Counted from the stretch's first letter, positions 38,410-49,986 are shown. The stretch: DNA of 64,000 nt from Sipunculus nudus (GCA_026874595.1 CM049320.1:51038714-51102713); one strand, 5' to 3'. Numbers and translations are program-made. The notes: generated by a model from the sequence alone, not told the origin.

Positions 38410-39234
38410 CCCTCTGGAGGCGTGTCCATTTCGGTATTCCTACAATTTATAACAGGCCCCATAATAGTTTGAGACATTTGGCTAAAAGGCGATCAGGTTG
38501 TATGACGTAAGCATGTGTATATAAGCTAGTATTGCTGTATTGACTTCTCAAACTCCAAGTTCAGCGCACCAGATGGTGTCATCAGACCGTTTGTCTTTGA
38601 TCTAGAGGAGTGTTTGGTGTTGTCTGATCAGCTGACAGACTATGATCCTGAGCGTAGACAGCCAATATCTGCGGACGGGCACGTAGACCTCTCTAGACCT
38701 GAGACACGAATCGTATTTTACAGAAGGACTTGTAAATCGTTGATGTGTTTCCAAAGAGAAGTTAAGTTACAAACCAGGACAATTTTTACTCTTATCAGAA
38801 GGCTGAGAGCCTATCTGTCATTGATCAAGGATTTTCGCCTTGCATTACTAGGACCTACTTCAGTGGAGACCAAGATTTGTTAATCGACGTTAAGAGTGAG
38901 AGATCGCCTGTGTATACAGAATGAAACCGGCCTGGACGAGCAGCTGGCATTTCAATGTCATAAGTTCGTCGGTAATGTGATCAGCAGTTGTGTAATCAAG
39001 TTGAACTTTTATGTGTAGTGTGCGGTCAGATGAAAACAGGACTTAGTGATTTAGTGTGATGATATAATGTAATGATCATAGAAACGTTTATTTTGTGCGT
39101 CTAACCAGAGAAGTGTAAGTTTATGGTTTCGTTTACTCCTGTCTTTTAATCTGTTTTAGTGTAAATATGAGTTTCATCCGGTTTAGTTGCCGGATAAAAC
39201 CTGGAGTGTCCATTCCTCCCGGGGCAGTGCCAGA
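38410..39234. mobile_element. About 0.8-kb insertion in unit 1, possibly a solo LTR
   Basis: The paralogous site in unit 2 (about 45,950-45,962) lacks it. It is GC-richer than its surroundings and has TATATAAGC at about 38,517, followed by a leader-like stretch. The open frame of 89 codons at 38,614 has no recognisable domain. Terminal TG/CA and target duplication could not be fixed. Confidence 0.4.
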
Positions 39235-39799
39235 TGTGTTATACATAAATCACCTTACCGATTTGCAAATTACATTTACACTGCTATCATACCTCCTACA
39301 TGGCCACCGCGAATAGGCATTCAGAGAAACACTTAAACGGTCAAAATCATGAAACGGTCCAAAGGGATTATGCATTCTTGCGGGTCTAATTATATTTTAA
39401 TTTGATAATTTTTTGGAAGAAAATTGATTTCTTAAAACCATTACTTAAATTGCTCTTTCAGAAACAATTTTATTTATTTTAGTAGAAATAGAAATACAAT
39501 TAAGGAAATATACAGCAAACAATAACAATTACTGCAAGTGAAAGCAAGTGAATACATTTGAGCCTCAAGAATAAAAAAACTAGCCTATTTTTCAATTTTA
39601 ATTTTTAAATTTACAAATTTCAGATCTTCATTGGGGTATACAATTGAACTTTAATTAAAATAAACTTGAAAAAAGTCTGTAGCTTCATAAATGTTCATGT
39701 TAACTGAACTCATGTTAACGGAAGGACAATGGACAATAGAAACGACTACAGCTAGATAACTCAAAGTCAGCTGAGCTAAAAATTAAAAGAAAATGTGAA

Positions 39800-40035
39800 A
39801 AATTGAAAAAAAACAATCCAGGTGGCGCCACCAGTCCACAGAAACTGATGAAACACTCCATGATGAATATGCATGCAAAGAATCATGGTGATGAATGCAT
39901 TAGTTGTTCAGATACTGTAACTTTTGTATCAAATATTTAATTATTCTTGTAGGAACTTTAATCACGAAAAGCTCAGAAGGTATGCATATCAATGACATTA
40001 TTTCAGGTTCCCCAGGACATTTATATGAACCTCAG
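39800..40035. repeat. Stray copy of the 12-13 kb repeat in unit 1
   Basis: It carries GGTGGCGCCACC (39,821-39,832), ACAGAAACTGATGAAACA and ATGAATATGCATGCAAAGAA. It sits where the lectin exons would be in the collinear unit 2. Confidence 0.75.
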
Positions 40036-40154
40036 TTGATGCCTCACTTGTGAGTAGCTTCTCGGTAGCAACAACAAATAAACAGAAACAAAAATCCTAC
40101 GTGAAAATTAATAATAACATATGACTGAGGTGTTCCACGTTTTTATTTTATATA

Positions 40155-41204
40155 CAGTCGAACCTCGATAATGTGGGCACCCTTGGGACTGGACCAAAGA
40201 GCCCACTTTATGGAGGTCCCACTATATGGAGGTAATGGCCAGCACATAGAGTGCTACATGTGTTATTTAGCATTACCATGGGAAGTAATAATTCTTAATA
40301 ATATATTCTTTGAAATCTAGGCATTTTCTGATAAAAAACACAAGTAAAAAAGCAAAGACAGTACGTCACTAATCTTAACACTATCATCTTAAGAAAACAT
40401 TCTATATCAGGTTGACAAGTAAGTTAAACGAAAACATTAATCCAGTCACTGGAAGTCATTTGAAGTGTGTGATACACTTTGAATGAATGTGTTAAATTGT
40501 CACAATTCTTATTTCTTGGCGAAAAAGTCTGTGATTGTAGATTGTTTGGAGCAAAATGCAAGTTGTAGCTTTGCATATGCTATTAGAAAGTCCAGGTTGA
40601 ACACCATTTCAACAGTATGAATCGTTATGTAACAACTGTTAAATAAACGCTGCCCTGGTCTATAGGGCATGAACCTGATTAAATGTGATGGACCAGAGGG
40701 GCATTTAGCTATGTCACCTCATCACAGAGTCTTTCCACTCTTGGTAGCCAAACAAACAAATATTAATTTATTAGCACAGAACAGTCTAGTCTAGGGTGAT
40801 CCCTGACTTGAGTCGGTGTAGGCAAAGTAATCTAATTAGTATGCATGTATCCCAAACTAGGTCTTGATTCAAGTATATTATAATCATTATTACTTGTACA
40901 CCTCTAAATTTGATTCATTTGTTTTGATTGTTATTATTAAAATTTATGAATAGTATTAATAAAAATTAAGAATTAATATTATCTCAATAACTTTAAAAGC
41001 GTTAGAAAGAAGGCTTACATAGTTGCTGTAAGGAAATGGTTCAACCTTGGATATCCTTGAAGTGCCCATATTAGCTCTGGAAAACTGCCCACTTTACAGA
41101 GTATAGAGGTGTCCACATTAGCTAAACATAATAAAGAGAAGAAAAAACGGGACTGCACAATAGTGCCCACTTTATAGAGGTGCCCACTAGGAGAGGTTCC
41201 ACTG
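40155..41204. mobile_element. Non-autonomous pogo/Tc1-mariner-like element (1,050 bp)
   Basis: Seen: the left end CAGTCGAACCTC and the right end, which reads CAGTGGAACCTC on the minus strand, are inverted repeats flanked by TA at 40153-40154 and 41205-41206. Subterminal copies of a GTGCCCACTTTATAGAGG-like motif occur at both ends. The collinear unit 2 copy (about 49,388-49,415) lacks the insert, so it serves as an empty site. No transposase frame is present. TA duplication and CAGT-type ends are known for pogo-like Tc1/mariner elements. The family is inferred from this. Confidence 0.8.
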
Positions 41205-42030
41205 TACTTCAAAGGCTTAAACTACTAAAGAAATTATACTCCCTTGTTGTTTACGGTTTCTTTTAATCTCGAGTTTTTTTTTCGAAAAAAATTCTCTCTA
41301 TACGTGAATAGAATTTCTCTGATTTCACGAGGATATAAGGAAATAGAAAATATATTATACCTTTTTCATTTGTTGTGTTAAATTCTGAGATTACAGAAAA
41401 ATGTAAACTCTTTTGCAGTTAAAAACTTCCTATAATATATCCGAATATCAAAATGCAAACCTTAAATGCATTTTTGTTTTCATCTGTAGAATGAATATGA
41501 CTAATTATAACGTTAGGGGGGTGTTCCCATAAGTAACATTTACCTCTTGTAATTTATCACTCTGCAATTACTAAAAGAAAGGTACCAAGTAAAACTGTCT
41601 GAGTAAAATGATCCTGATGTATAAACCACGGTTATGTTAGTTATTCAGCAATTTAACGATCTGCATACATCTTATGGAAATTACCTTCAAAGGAAAATCA
41701 TTTATGCAAGTAAAAGGATATTCACACATATGGCGCCCGTCTCTCATCTATATAGTATTTTAAAGCACTGAGACACGCATGCCCTAAATTCAGTTTCAAG
41801 GCGCTTGTTTATTTAAACCTGTGACTTTTGAATAAGCCAGGGAGAGCGTATGAAACGTTATAACGAGTAAATATGAACAACACAAATAAAGCAATAGAAT
41901 TTTATAAATTGTAATTTGTATTCTTTTATTATTATTCTTTCCAACCGCAAAGTTATGGCCTAAACAAAATTCAGCTGGACAGGTATTCATATATCGACGA
42001 CTAGCGAACACATACTAATCGGAATTTTGT

Positions 42031-42031
42031 A

Positions 42032-42089
<58 letters not shown>

Positions 42090-42363
42090 ATACCTTGATG
42101 GCGACTGTCATAGCGAGCGCTATATGCAAATACAAAGTAGTTTTATGAGTGTTTTAAAAGAATTCATATAAAACAATATATATTAGAAGTTTAAATTTTA
42201 AAAGCAAACAGTATAGCAATTTGTCCTCATGGAAGAACCATTAATTTCTTACAAATCCATTATTGGATATGTCAATAAGTAATATTTTCATAACATGAGC
42301 AGAATGTATAATTTACAATGAATATAAAAATGTTGCTTGACTCTTGAATAACCTACCTTTATA

Positions 42364-42403
<40 letters not shown>
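42031..42403. repeat. Two (AT)n microsatellites in unit 1
   Basis: TA-alternating runs at about 42,033-42,083 and 42,363-42,403. Similar runs elsewhere: 16,723-16,745, 46,882-46,914, 49,937-49,984 and 52,278-52,300 (the last passing into GT repeats). Confidence 0.9.
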
Positions 42404-42404
<1 letters not shown>

Positions 42405-42689
42405 CGAATTGGACCCTATATGGGTAACTTATTAACATATTTTAGGATGTAAATATTTTAATTTGTATAAAATCTGTCATTGGTTATTACCTAGTTTATC
42501 AGCTGTTCTCGAATTTGATTTTTTCGCCCTAATATGCTCTATTTGTCAAATACACATGATATTTCAACAAGTTTAATCGTTGCACATATATTACTCACAT
42601 GTTCCCAGGGTTATGATTCGCATTTGAACGGACGATTCATATATCAAAGTCTTGATAGGACAGATCTCCCTGAATGCAATAATGCTTCG

Positions 42690-42975
42690 GTCTTGTGTTA
42701 ATAAAAACAGGCAGGTGATTCTATGTTCTGTATCACAGCTTTCAATGGACACCATTTAGTTGTTAATAAAAGAGCCAACAGTTTGTTAGCTATGTTCTGT
42801 TGTCTACACATAATGCAATGCTTTGATAGGCAGGGGTCAAATGCTTCTGTTTTAAAAGCTTCAGCAAATATCGGGTGTCCATGGCCATTTGGGGCAATTG
42901 TTGGTCTGAGGCAGATATTGGTGGCTCCATCGAAGTCATACATTAATTTTAAGAGGTCGCTTCTGAGCATAGAAA
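42690..42975 (-). other. Conserved minus-strand open frame, possible relic exon
   Basis: A 90-codon frame preceded by a plausible acceptor (TTTCTATGCTCAG). The segment HCIMCRQQNIANKLLAL has a counterpart at about 54,510-54,580 (HCIMCRSQDIVNKLMAL), and the first part has a counterpart at about 63,830-63,930 with a 1-base frameshift. I do not recognise the protein. It could be a decayed exon of a duplicated gene, or simply duplicated non-coding sequence. Confidence 0.25.
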
Positions 42976-44274
42976 ATGGAGTAGAAAATTAAGATTTTGT
43001 TAGGGTGACTTACACGATACGATACGAAAGACTAGGTAATCTTCCGAGAACTACTGGATTTTTTTTATCTCTGAAGGTGTTTCTAGAATCGCCGCTGTTC
43101 TGCCTACGTGTAACGATGGAAATTTGTTGATCATTATAACAAAATTTCCCTGATTTGTTTATCTAAAATTTTAAAGTTTTATTATTTACTTTATGAAGAT
43201 AATTTCAACAATCTTCTCCAGTAACATATTTTTTTTTCATTTACATTAACCACTTTTTAACATGGCTTTAATTTATATTTTCTCCAGATAATATTTCGTT
43301 TACTCTCCGCGCAACATTGAATACGTTATCTTATTTTTCAACTTCGGAGATTGAATATATTTAGTCATGTTTATTTTTTTATTCTCTTAAGAGTCTACAG
43401 TTTAAATATCACCGGGTAACGTTTTTCTATATATTTTAATTTTGATTCTAATGCTTGGGAACATTTTCCAAATTCTACTCTTTCAGTCCTGAGTATGCAG
43501 TCGTTAATTTCCAGACTTCGAACTCCCAGAGTTGAACATTTTTCCCTGAGAGATATTATTCTTTACATGTAGTATATTTCGACCACACCTCAACATACTG
43601 GGAATCGTCAAGTAATGACGTATTGAACGTTCAATAGGATAACCCATAATTTGCCTTTTGATATCTAGTTATCTACAATTAAATGATAGTTTTCCGAGGA
43701 AAGCCTTGATAAAATATGGAAATGAACAACATAAGGCTTTAGTTAATTTGACAACAGAAAATAATCAAGTCTATTTTGGATAAAGGGAACATGAATTCTG
43801 CAGGTGTTGTTGTTTCAATTAGGATGTTGTGTTCTTCAAATTTCAGTTAGGTCATTTTCTGCTTTAAGATCTTCATTTAATAATCTGTTTATGTTCCAAT
43901 TTTTTTGTTTCTTATTACCTCTTGGGTATCGGCATTTAAAATCTCCAGCTATTTTAATTTAAAGGGAAAGGTAATATGGAAAGTTCCTTATTTTTGTAAG
44001 ATATGGGTTTCATAAATATAATGTTCCTTTTCCATATTTGGCATATAAGTATGAATAAGTTAAACGGTTGTCCAAATAATTCCCATTGCATAAATATATA
44101 TCTACCAACATTACTTTCGTTGCTGCCGTTAGAAAATTAAGAATAACCGTGCTGCTGTATCCACCACGCATGCTCAAAGGACTTATAGCTTTGCACTTTT
44201 TGAAGAAAACAAATACTTCCCCATGCTGTGAAAACCAATTAAGGATTTTCTTTCTATTTTTTCATAATCCATAA

Positions 44275-45960
44275 GTCCTCTGACATTGTAAGAAATAACG
44301 CTGGATTTTCAGTGCTTACAGATTCAAATAAGCAATTAAGTATCAAAACCCGTCCGTTACATTCGATCCATAAATTATTCAGACAACATCGAACATGAGT
44401 CTTTTGTATTCTACACCAAAAACCCAGTAAAAACTGTAAAGGCTCAGAAATAAACATAACCATTACAAACGTCTCAGATAAACCCTGGATGTACACGTGA
44501 TTGAACAATAAACGGGTAATTTAAAACAACGTGTGGTTCGTACAGCGAGGCTTCAAGTATAATACCGAAGGGAATTCACTCTGGCCCCCCTCCCCTTCGC
44601 CATTAAAAGTTTTCAACAAACCAGGTATTTCCTTTGCACTGATCTTGTATTTGATCACTCCAAGGCGAGGCATCTCTTACGGTGCATTTCTTTCATTACT
44701 GGGATTTATTTCTTATGAATATTTCTTGTATGTGTGTGTGTACGTCATCAGTAAAACGTGTTGTTTCCCTTTTCTCTTAGCACAGACACAGAAACCTTTA
44801 GTATAATATCTTTATCTTAACGGATTTTGCCTGTGATATGATTTGGTTTTGCTCGTGTGGGTGTATCTATGTGAATATCGGGCCGGTCAGATCTGTACGC
44901 TTGCTGTATCTCATGAACTGGATCAATTCGTATTTTTGTTGCCAGAAAATAATTTCAAACTTAAGTCAGCCTGTTTCATTATGTGTTTCTTATGATCATT
45001 CTTTAATATTGTAAATCACTCAAATAATGGCTCTTAGGCGGGTACTTAAAGAAATATTTCCTTTTTTCATTTTCTGTTTCTCAGGTTTATCACTTGGGAT
45101 GTTAAAGAAGATAATTTAAACAGGCTACAGCCAATTGAAAGTCAATCCGGGTTTGATTGTCTTTACAGTACACAGAGCAGGTGATCCGTTTCCAATGTTG
45201 GCGCGATTACATGAACTTTAGATAATTTGAATCTAATTGATGATTTCTTACCAAACCAATAGTTGTATCTCCAGATTTGTCTAGATAGTCTAGAGATATG
45301 GTATATCATTACTGAAACGTTAGGGCCATTCAGGCGGACATTTTCCATTAATTTTTTACATGAAAGAAGGGGGACCGTGAGATGTGTTTCACCACAGCAA
45401 TCGACAGAAGGACAGAACATATTACTCCTTACTTATAATATTCATCGTAACAAAACACGTATTTCGTGACAAACTATTTGTCCAGGCTACTCATATTGCG
45501 TTTATTTCAAAAGAAAATTTTGGATCACGGTAAAAATCTTTTAAAAGAAAATGAAATGCCTCCATAAGATATCGGTATGTTTTCAAATTTGATATTGATT
45601 TTAATGGTCATCTGCTACTTTTCATAATAGTTCCTCCAGATGACATGTTCTAGTGTACTTTCATGTCTATGAAATCATAAATATTACATTAAAGGAAATC
45701 GTTATATTCCTAAAGTGAAGTTCTCGGAAAATACTGGGGAAAATTGGCAGCAGAAATTCTTAAAATGGTCGCAATAGATGTTTTTAATTATTTAGTGGCT
45801 AAGTGTTCGATATATGTCCCCCAGGCCAATTTGAGAAAACTTACTGACCATTTGAGCATGTCAGTAATGCTTTTAAAAGTGACACGTAACAGTGTTACTC
45901 ATATGCCAGAAAGCAGTTAGGACGTTGAGCAAAATAAAAACCCATACTTCAAGTTTGTAT
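44275..45960. other. Unit 2 spacer with no recognised feature
   Basis: No coding signal, and no match to unit 1 could be seen by eye here, where unit 1 instead holds the 38.4-39.2 kb insertion. Confidence 0.45.
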
Positions 45961-46654
45961 TTGTGTTATACATTAATACTGGCACAAAGATGCAAATTCC
46001 ATACTTGCACTGCTATCGACACACCTACCGAGGATACCACAGACAATATTTAAGCCGCCAGAAACAGATAAAAAGGGAAACATGAGGAAAATATGATTGT
46101 CCCTTAAACGATCGATATCATGACTGACATTCAGTCTGCGTAATTGTTATCATTCAGTATCAGAATATTGTTTGCTTTATTCCATCTCCAGTGACTTTTG
46201 TTATGATTCTGGTAGTTTTGTTTCTCTTATGATACTAAGAAAAAAAATCCAAATTAAGTCCCCTTAATTGCCATTTCAAAAGCAACACTTTACTCAACGT
46301 AATCTAGGCATAGACAAATATATAGAAATTTCGCTTCCATAGTCTACCATTTTATTACAATATCGACACTGGTCAACGACCTACGACAGACAACAAACAA
46401 AACAGAAAATATTTGCCACTATCAAGACAGTATGACCATATAAGCACTTTCTGGATTGACAGAGAATAATAGATATTCGTTCAAATTGCTTCAGTTAACG
46501 TTTAAACAAATATTTTCAAAATATCTTAAACAACATAAGCAAATCTGCAATTTTATCTTTGTTTTACATTGAACTAAATAAATAGAGAACACAATATAAT
46601 ATTTTAATTAACTACTTGTACCTTTCATAACCCTGATCGCCAAATATATACACA

Positions 46655-46860
46655 CCTAGGGACTTTGCCAAACTGACCACCTTGTGGAGGTGTCCAGTTT
46701 ATATATATATACAGTGGAACCCCACAAATAAGACCACCTTGGGGACCGACCAAATTGGTCGTAATTTGGGGGTGGTCGTACGTATTTGTGAAACTTTAAA
46801 TTACCTGGATCGTATATTCGGGTCCAAGAAAAGTGGTCGTAATTGTGAGGAACAAATTCC
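46655..46860. mobile_element. Fragments of the same pogo-like MITE family
   Basis: ACAGTGGAACCCCACAAATA at 46,711-46,730 is followed by AAGACCACCTTGGGGACCG and by GGTGGTCGTA subterminal copies. A facing TTGTGGAGGTGTCC piece lies just left. The ends are incomplete. Confidence 0.5.
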
Positions 46861-46877
46861 CGGTTTATTTATGTGTC

Positions 46878-46917
<40 letters not shown>

Positions 46918-47270
46918 CCGTTACAATATAAGTATATACATATATAAATATATATATAATATATATATATAACACAAAAAAACAGGATTATTTGTTATAT
47001 TAAAATTCTTTACGAATTAAATTGAAAGGGACTACCAAGATAATATCCCTTTTCCTCAAAGGAGTATTTCATAGAGCTCTTGCTCTAATTAACCCTTAAA
47101 CTCTCTGGTAAATGTTATTACAAAGAAGCTCAATTAATATTTCATTGATAACGTAAACCTTCTTTTATTTAGCTTTATTATAGGATATATAATACGTAAT
47201 ATTGTTTTGTATTATAAACAATACGCAACATTTACAAGGCTGCTGTAATATAATTCCCATCAGGGTATAT

Positions 47271-47276
47271 TTTATT
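47271..47276 (-). promoter_or_regulatory. Candidate polyadenylation signal of the lectin gene
   Basis: AATAAA on the minus strand, 13 nt past the stop. Further AATAAA copies lie at 47174-47179 and 47164-47169. They would give a more usual 3' UTR of about 115-130 nt, and which one is used cannot be told. Confidence 0.4.
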
Positions 47277-47289
47277 TCTGAATATGTTT

Positions 47290-47516
47290 TCAGAGACTTC
47301 TAATGTTCTTTTCACAAACGGCCTTCCCATCTGACTCGCATTCCCTGTCAATCCATTTCCCAAGGTATGGATAATGTAGACTAACACAGTTTTCATTTGA
47401 AAAGCCAGTTGGGTCACCAAGTGCCCAGTTTTGAAAGTCGATCGACTTATTGGTCGCTGCCCACACAAATTTTCCCTCTTCTGCACGGTCATTAAGCGAC
47501 AACCAATAAGAGTCAT
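47290..47516 (-). CDS. Lectin gene exon 4 (second half of the C-type lectin domain, stop)
   Basis: 227 bp from acceptor TTGTTAG to TGA at 47290-47292. It encodes YWLSLND, the long loop (LGDPTGFSNENC), WIDREC and the final VCEK. A single phase-1 intron inside the lectin domain separates it from exon 3. Confidence 0.88.
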
Positions 47517-49260
47517 CTAACAATTGAAAATGTCATTGAATCGTTATGTAATTAAAAAAAATCACAAGCCCCCATGGAAGCCCAGATCACAAACTTCATT
47601 TATTTACAGAGTGTTAAAGGTACAAAAACTGGTGCATGATATTTTCATAATTAGTTTACGTTTTAAATCAGCAATAAATTAACTTATTAACTGATCAATA
47701 AAAAAATAAAACAAATTTTCCCTTCTTACATTTCTAAATAAATTTTTTAATTTAACCAGTTTCTAAACACCCTAAGTATATAACAGTTAATGTCATTAAT
47801 AATATTTGTACTTACCGTATATGTTCTCCCTGGCAACAAATTTATATTTTTTTACCAACCATTCCCATATATCCTCTTGCTCTTGTTTCGTTTCTATACT
47901 TAACAGGTCTCCATTTTTGTCAAGACATCGCGTTCTAGCCGATTTCCAGTCCATGTACCCTGTCTCGAGGCTGTAATATGAAACGGTGCCGTCCGGGTTT
48001 CCAAACTGATGTCCAGGTTTGAAGTTGCCTATTGAATCATATAAAAATTTTAAATGTTCGGAGAAAGAAATGGTATGACGATGTTCAGCTTACTACCTTT
48101 TGTTGTCTTAATTGTTGGTTGGCGATATATGTTCAGCTATTAAAGTTATGACCTTTATATATCAATATTATTGTAGAAGGTACGGCTAGAATGATATAAA
48201 AGTAAGTCTATTTATTTTTAGTCAACCGTTTGTCCGCGTGGTCTTCTTCATCCATGGATGCTGAGAAATGGTGGGTAAATGAAAGTCGCTTTTCTGCTTC
48301 TCTCCAATCTGCAGCATTGCCCTGTTGTCAATTTTCTGGAGCTTTTGCCGATGTCGTTTTCCTATGGTTTCTAAATTATGAGAATAGATCATTATTATTT
48401 AATAAATTTCCTTTTTTTTTGTTTTTACAATCAGGATACTGTTAATTGGAATATTAATGAAAAACGGTATGTTCTCCTGTTTACAGAATAACAATTGATT
48501 TTTCATTGTATATCATTAAGTGTGAAATAGTCTTTAAGAAAGGTGGCGGTCCTTTGGTAATAACTCGTATAATAAAAAACTAAATATGACTTTCAATCTG
48601 GAAACTGTTATTGGAATATTAATGAAAAGCGGTATATTCTCCTGTTCACGGGACACCAATTTATTCTTAATTGTATATCATTAAGATTGAAATAGTCTTT
48701 AAGAAAGCGGCGGTCCTTTTGTAATAATTCGTATCATTAAAAAAATAAATATAATAATTCATTTACAATTTTGTTTTATTTTTATCAAATCTTGAATATT
48801 TAACATTCGCTGACTAGCAATGCAATTTTACCCGAGTATTTTGTAAAACTTTTCCAATTTTTCGCAGGTACATGGTGAAACATCTTCGAATGGACGAGTT
48901 CGCATATCTTGTTAAGATAAAGGTTGGAGGCCAGGCATGATGTATGAATACCGCAGAGACTTATACACTGCAACAGGGGCGTAACTGCGGAATAAAGCTT
49001 AATCTCAGGTTGTGTTATTGTATTTGATATAGCCTTGGTGTTTGCCACAATAAGATAAAGATGACCACTTGCTGGGATGGCAGCAGGCAAACCTAGAAAA
49101 GAAGTTAAAAAATAAATGGTTCGTAAAATGAATATTGTAACCATTACACAGACCTTTGAATTCCAGTCTATTTAATTCATTGGCTTAACTTAAATGTAAT
49201 TGACAAATTCAACTCACCAAATGTATATGATAACAAGAGAATTGCTATTGAAAAATCCAT
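47290..49260 (-). CDS. Secreted PAN/apple-like plus C-type lectin domain protein, four exons
   Basis: Seen: four exons on the minus strand (49260-49218, 49092-48832, 48028-47816, 47516-47290) join into 744 bp, giving 247 residues and a stop. All three introns are GT-AG and phase 1. Residues 1-15 form a hydrophobic signal peptide (MDFSIAILLLSYTFG). Residues 55-82 carry the cysteine pattern C57, C61, C67, C78 of a PAN/apple-like fold. Residues 118-242 form a short-form C-type lectin domain with Cys136, Cys216, Cys232 and Cys240, and WLSLND at 177-182. Known of the family: C136-C240 and C216-C232 would be the two conserved disulfides, and sugar binding by calcium normally uses EPN or QPD plus WND. 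Here those places read GDPTG (206-210) and WID (227-229), so canonical calcium/sugar coordination is doubtful. The ATG context is good (A at -3, G at +4). Inferred role: secreted recognition or adhesion protein. The ligand is unknown. The domain call is firm; the PAN call is less so. Confidence 0.88.
47816..48028 (-). CDS. Lectin gene exon 3 (first half of the C-type lectin domain)
   Basis: 213 bp, phase 1 at both ends, acceptor CAATAG and donor GTAAGT. It encodes the first beta strand and helix region, including the ARTRC segment with the first conserved cysteine (C136). Confidence 0.86.
48429..48765. repeat. Two-copy 165-bp tandem repeat in lectin intron 2
   Basis: Copies start at about 48,429 and 48,594 and share several blocks, for example GGAATATTAATGAAAA, GTATATCATTAAG and GTCTTTAAGAAAG. 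They differ by scattered substitutions and small indels, so the duplication is not recent. Confidence 0.75.
48775..48780 (-). promoter_or_regulatory. Candidate intronic polyadenylation signal (PAN-only isoform)
   Basis: AATAAA in intron 2 on the minus strand, about 20 nt past the in-frame stop reached when the exon 2 donor is skipped. Together they could end a short transcript without the lectin domain. AT-rich introns often hold such hexamers by chance. Confidence 0.3.
48832..49092 (-). CDS. Lectin gene exon 2 (PAN/apple-like domain)
   Basis: 261 bp, phase 1 at both ends, acceptor TTTTCTAG. It holds four cysteines spaced C-x3-C-x5-C-x10-C. The donor (GTAAAA) is weak. Read through it, the frame runs 10 more codons to a stop at 48800-48802, which would give a PAN-only protein. 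Confidence 0.82.
49218..49260 (-). CDS. Lectin gene exon 1 (signal peptide)
   Basis: Coding part of 43 bp, starting at the ATG at 49260 and running to a strong donor (GTGAGT). It encodes 14 residues plus the first base of a glycine codon. The next intron is 125 bp. Confidence 0.85.
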
Positions 49261-49387
49261 ACTTCCTAGACCTAACTTGGTGATGGACGAAAAAGATTGG
49301 AGAGTACTTCTTCGGTAGAGCCGACAATAAAATGGAAACATAATTCTTACGTGAAAATGATAATCACATTTGACATAGGTGTGCCAA

Positions 49388-49403
49388 GATATATATTATA
49401 TAT
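49388..49403 (-). promoter_or_regulatory. TATA-rich tract upstream of the lectin gene
   Basis: An alternating TA tract lies about 130 bp upstream of the ATG and could serve as a TATA box. The homologous tract in unit 1 (about 40,141-40,154) is the exact insertion point of the MITE at 40,155. Confidence 0.3.
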
Positions 49404-49938
49404 TTCAAGGACTTAAACTTCTGAAAAAAATACACTCGCTTGCTGATAAAAGTCTCTTTTAATATGTTTCTCAATGCCTAAATCCATCCATTAATTCAAT
49501 TTCTGTTTTCACAAACATATTGGTATATTGTAAATATTTTCACCAATTAAAATTATATACATTAATGCTAAATTACTGCAAAAGTGTACCCTCTTCTGTT
49601 AAAAGCTTCTAAGAATGTATTTCCATAGGTTTAAATGCAAACCTTGATTTAATATCAGTAGATGGAATGTCTAACTTATTATATCAATCCTGGGATGTGT
49701 CAATAAATAAAACACACCTTTTTAAGTTTATCACTCTACATTTACTAATTAAGTTAAACTCTGCGAGTAAAAGGAATCTTTCCATTGACCCGATTTATAC
49801 AACGGGTATGTGAGTTATTCAGCCATACATCGATCTGCTTACACCTTCTTGAAATTACCTTCCAAGCAAAATCAATTTTGCATATGAAAGGATATTCACA
49901 GATATGGCGCCCGTTCCCTTTATTAATATATATATGTA

Positions 49939-49986
<48 letters not shown>

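Larger units (their letters stand above)
37303..43040. repeat. Segmental duplication unit 1
   Basis: Collinear with unit 2 through segments 37,303-38,302/43,105-44,270; 39,235-39,353/45,962-46,123; 40,040-40,150/49,300-49,400; 41,205-42,200/49,406-50,575; 42,220-42,870/53,200-54,625; and 42,870-43,030/63,800-63,990. Divergence is substantial, with many substitutions and indels. The lectin exons that should lie between 39.4 and 40.05 kb are absent. Confidence 0.8.

Noticed and set aside
41015-41212. 65-codon minus-strand frame
   Set aside because: Falls in the end and subterminal repeats of the MITE at 40,155-41,204.
48230-48445. 71-codon plus-strand frame
   Set aside because: Antisense within lectin intron 2, with no domain.
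49092-49144. Upstream extension of lectin exon 2 (start at about 49,144)
   Set aside because: The extension is intron 1 sequence with a good acceptor (TTTTCTAG). Exon 1 with a signal peptide and matching phase explains the start better.
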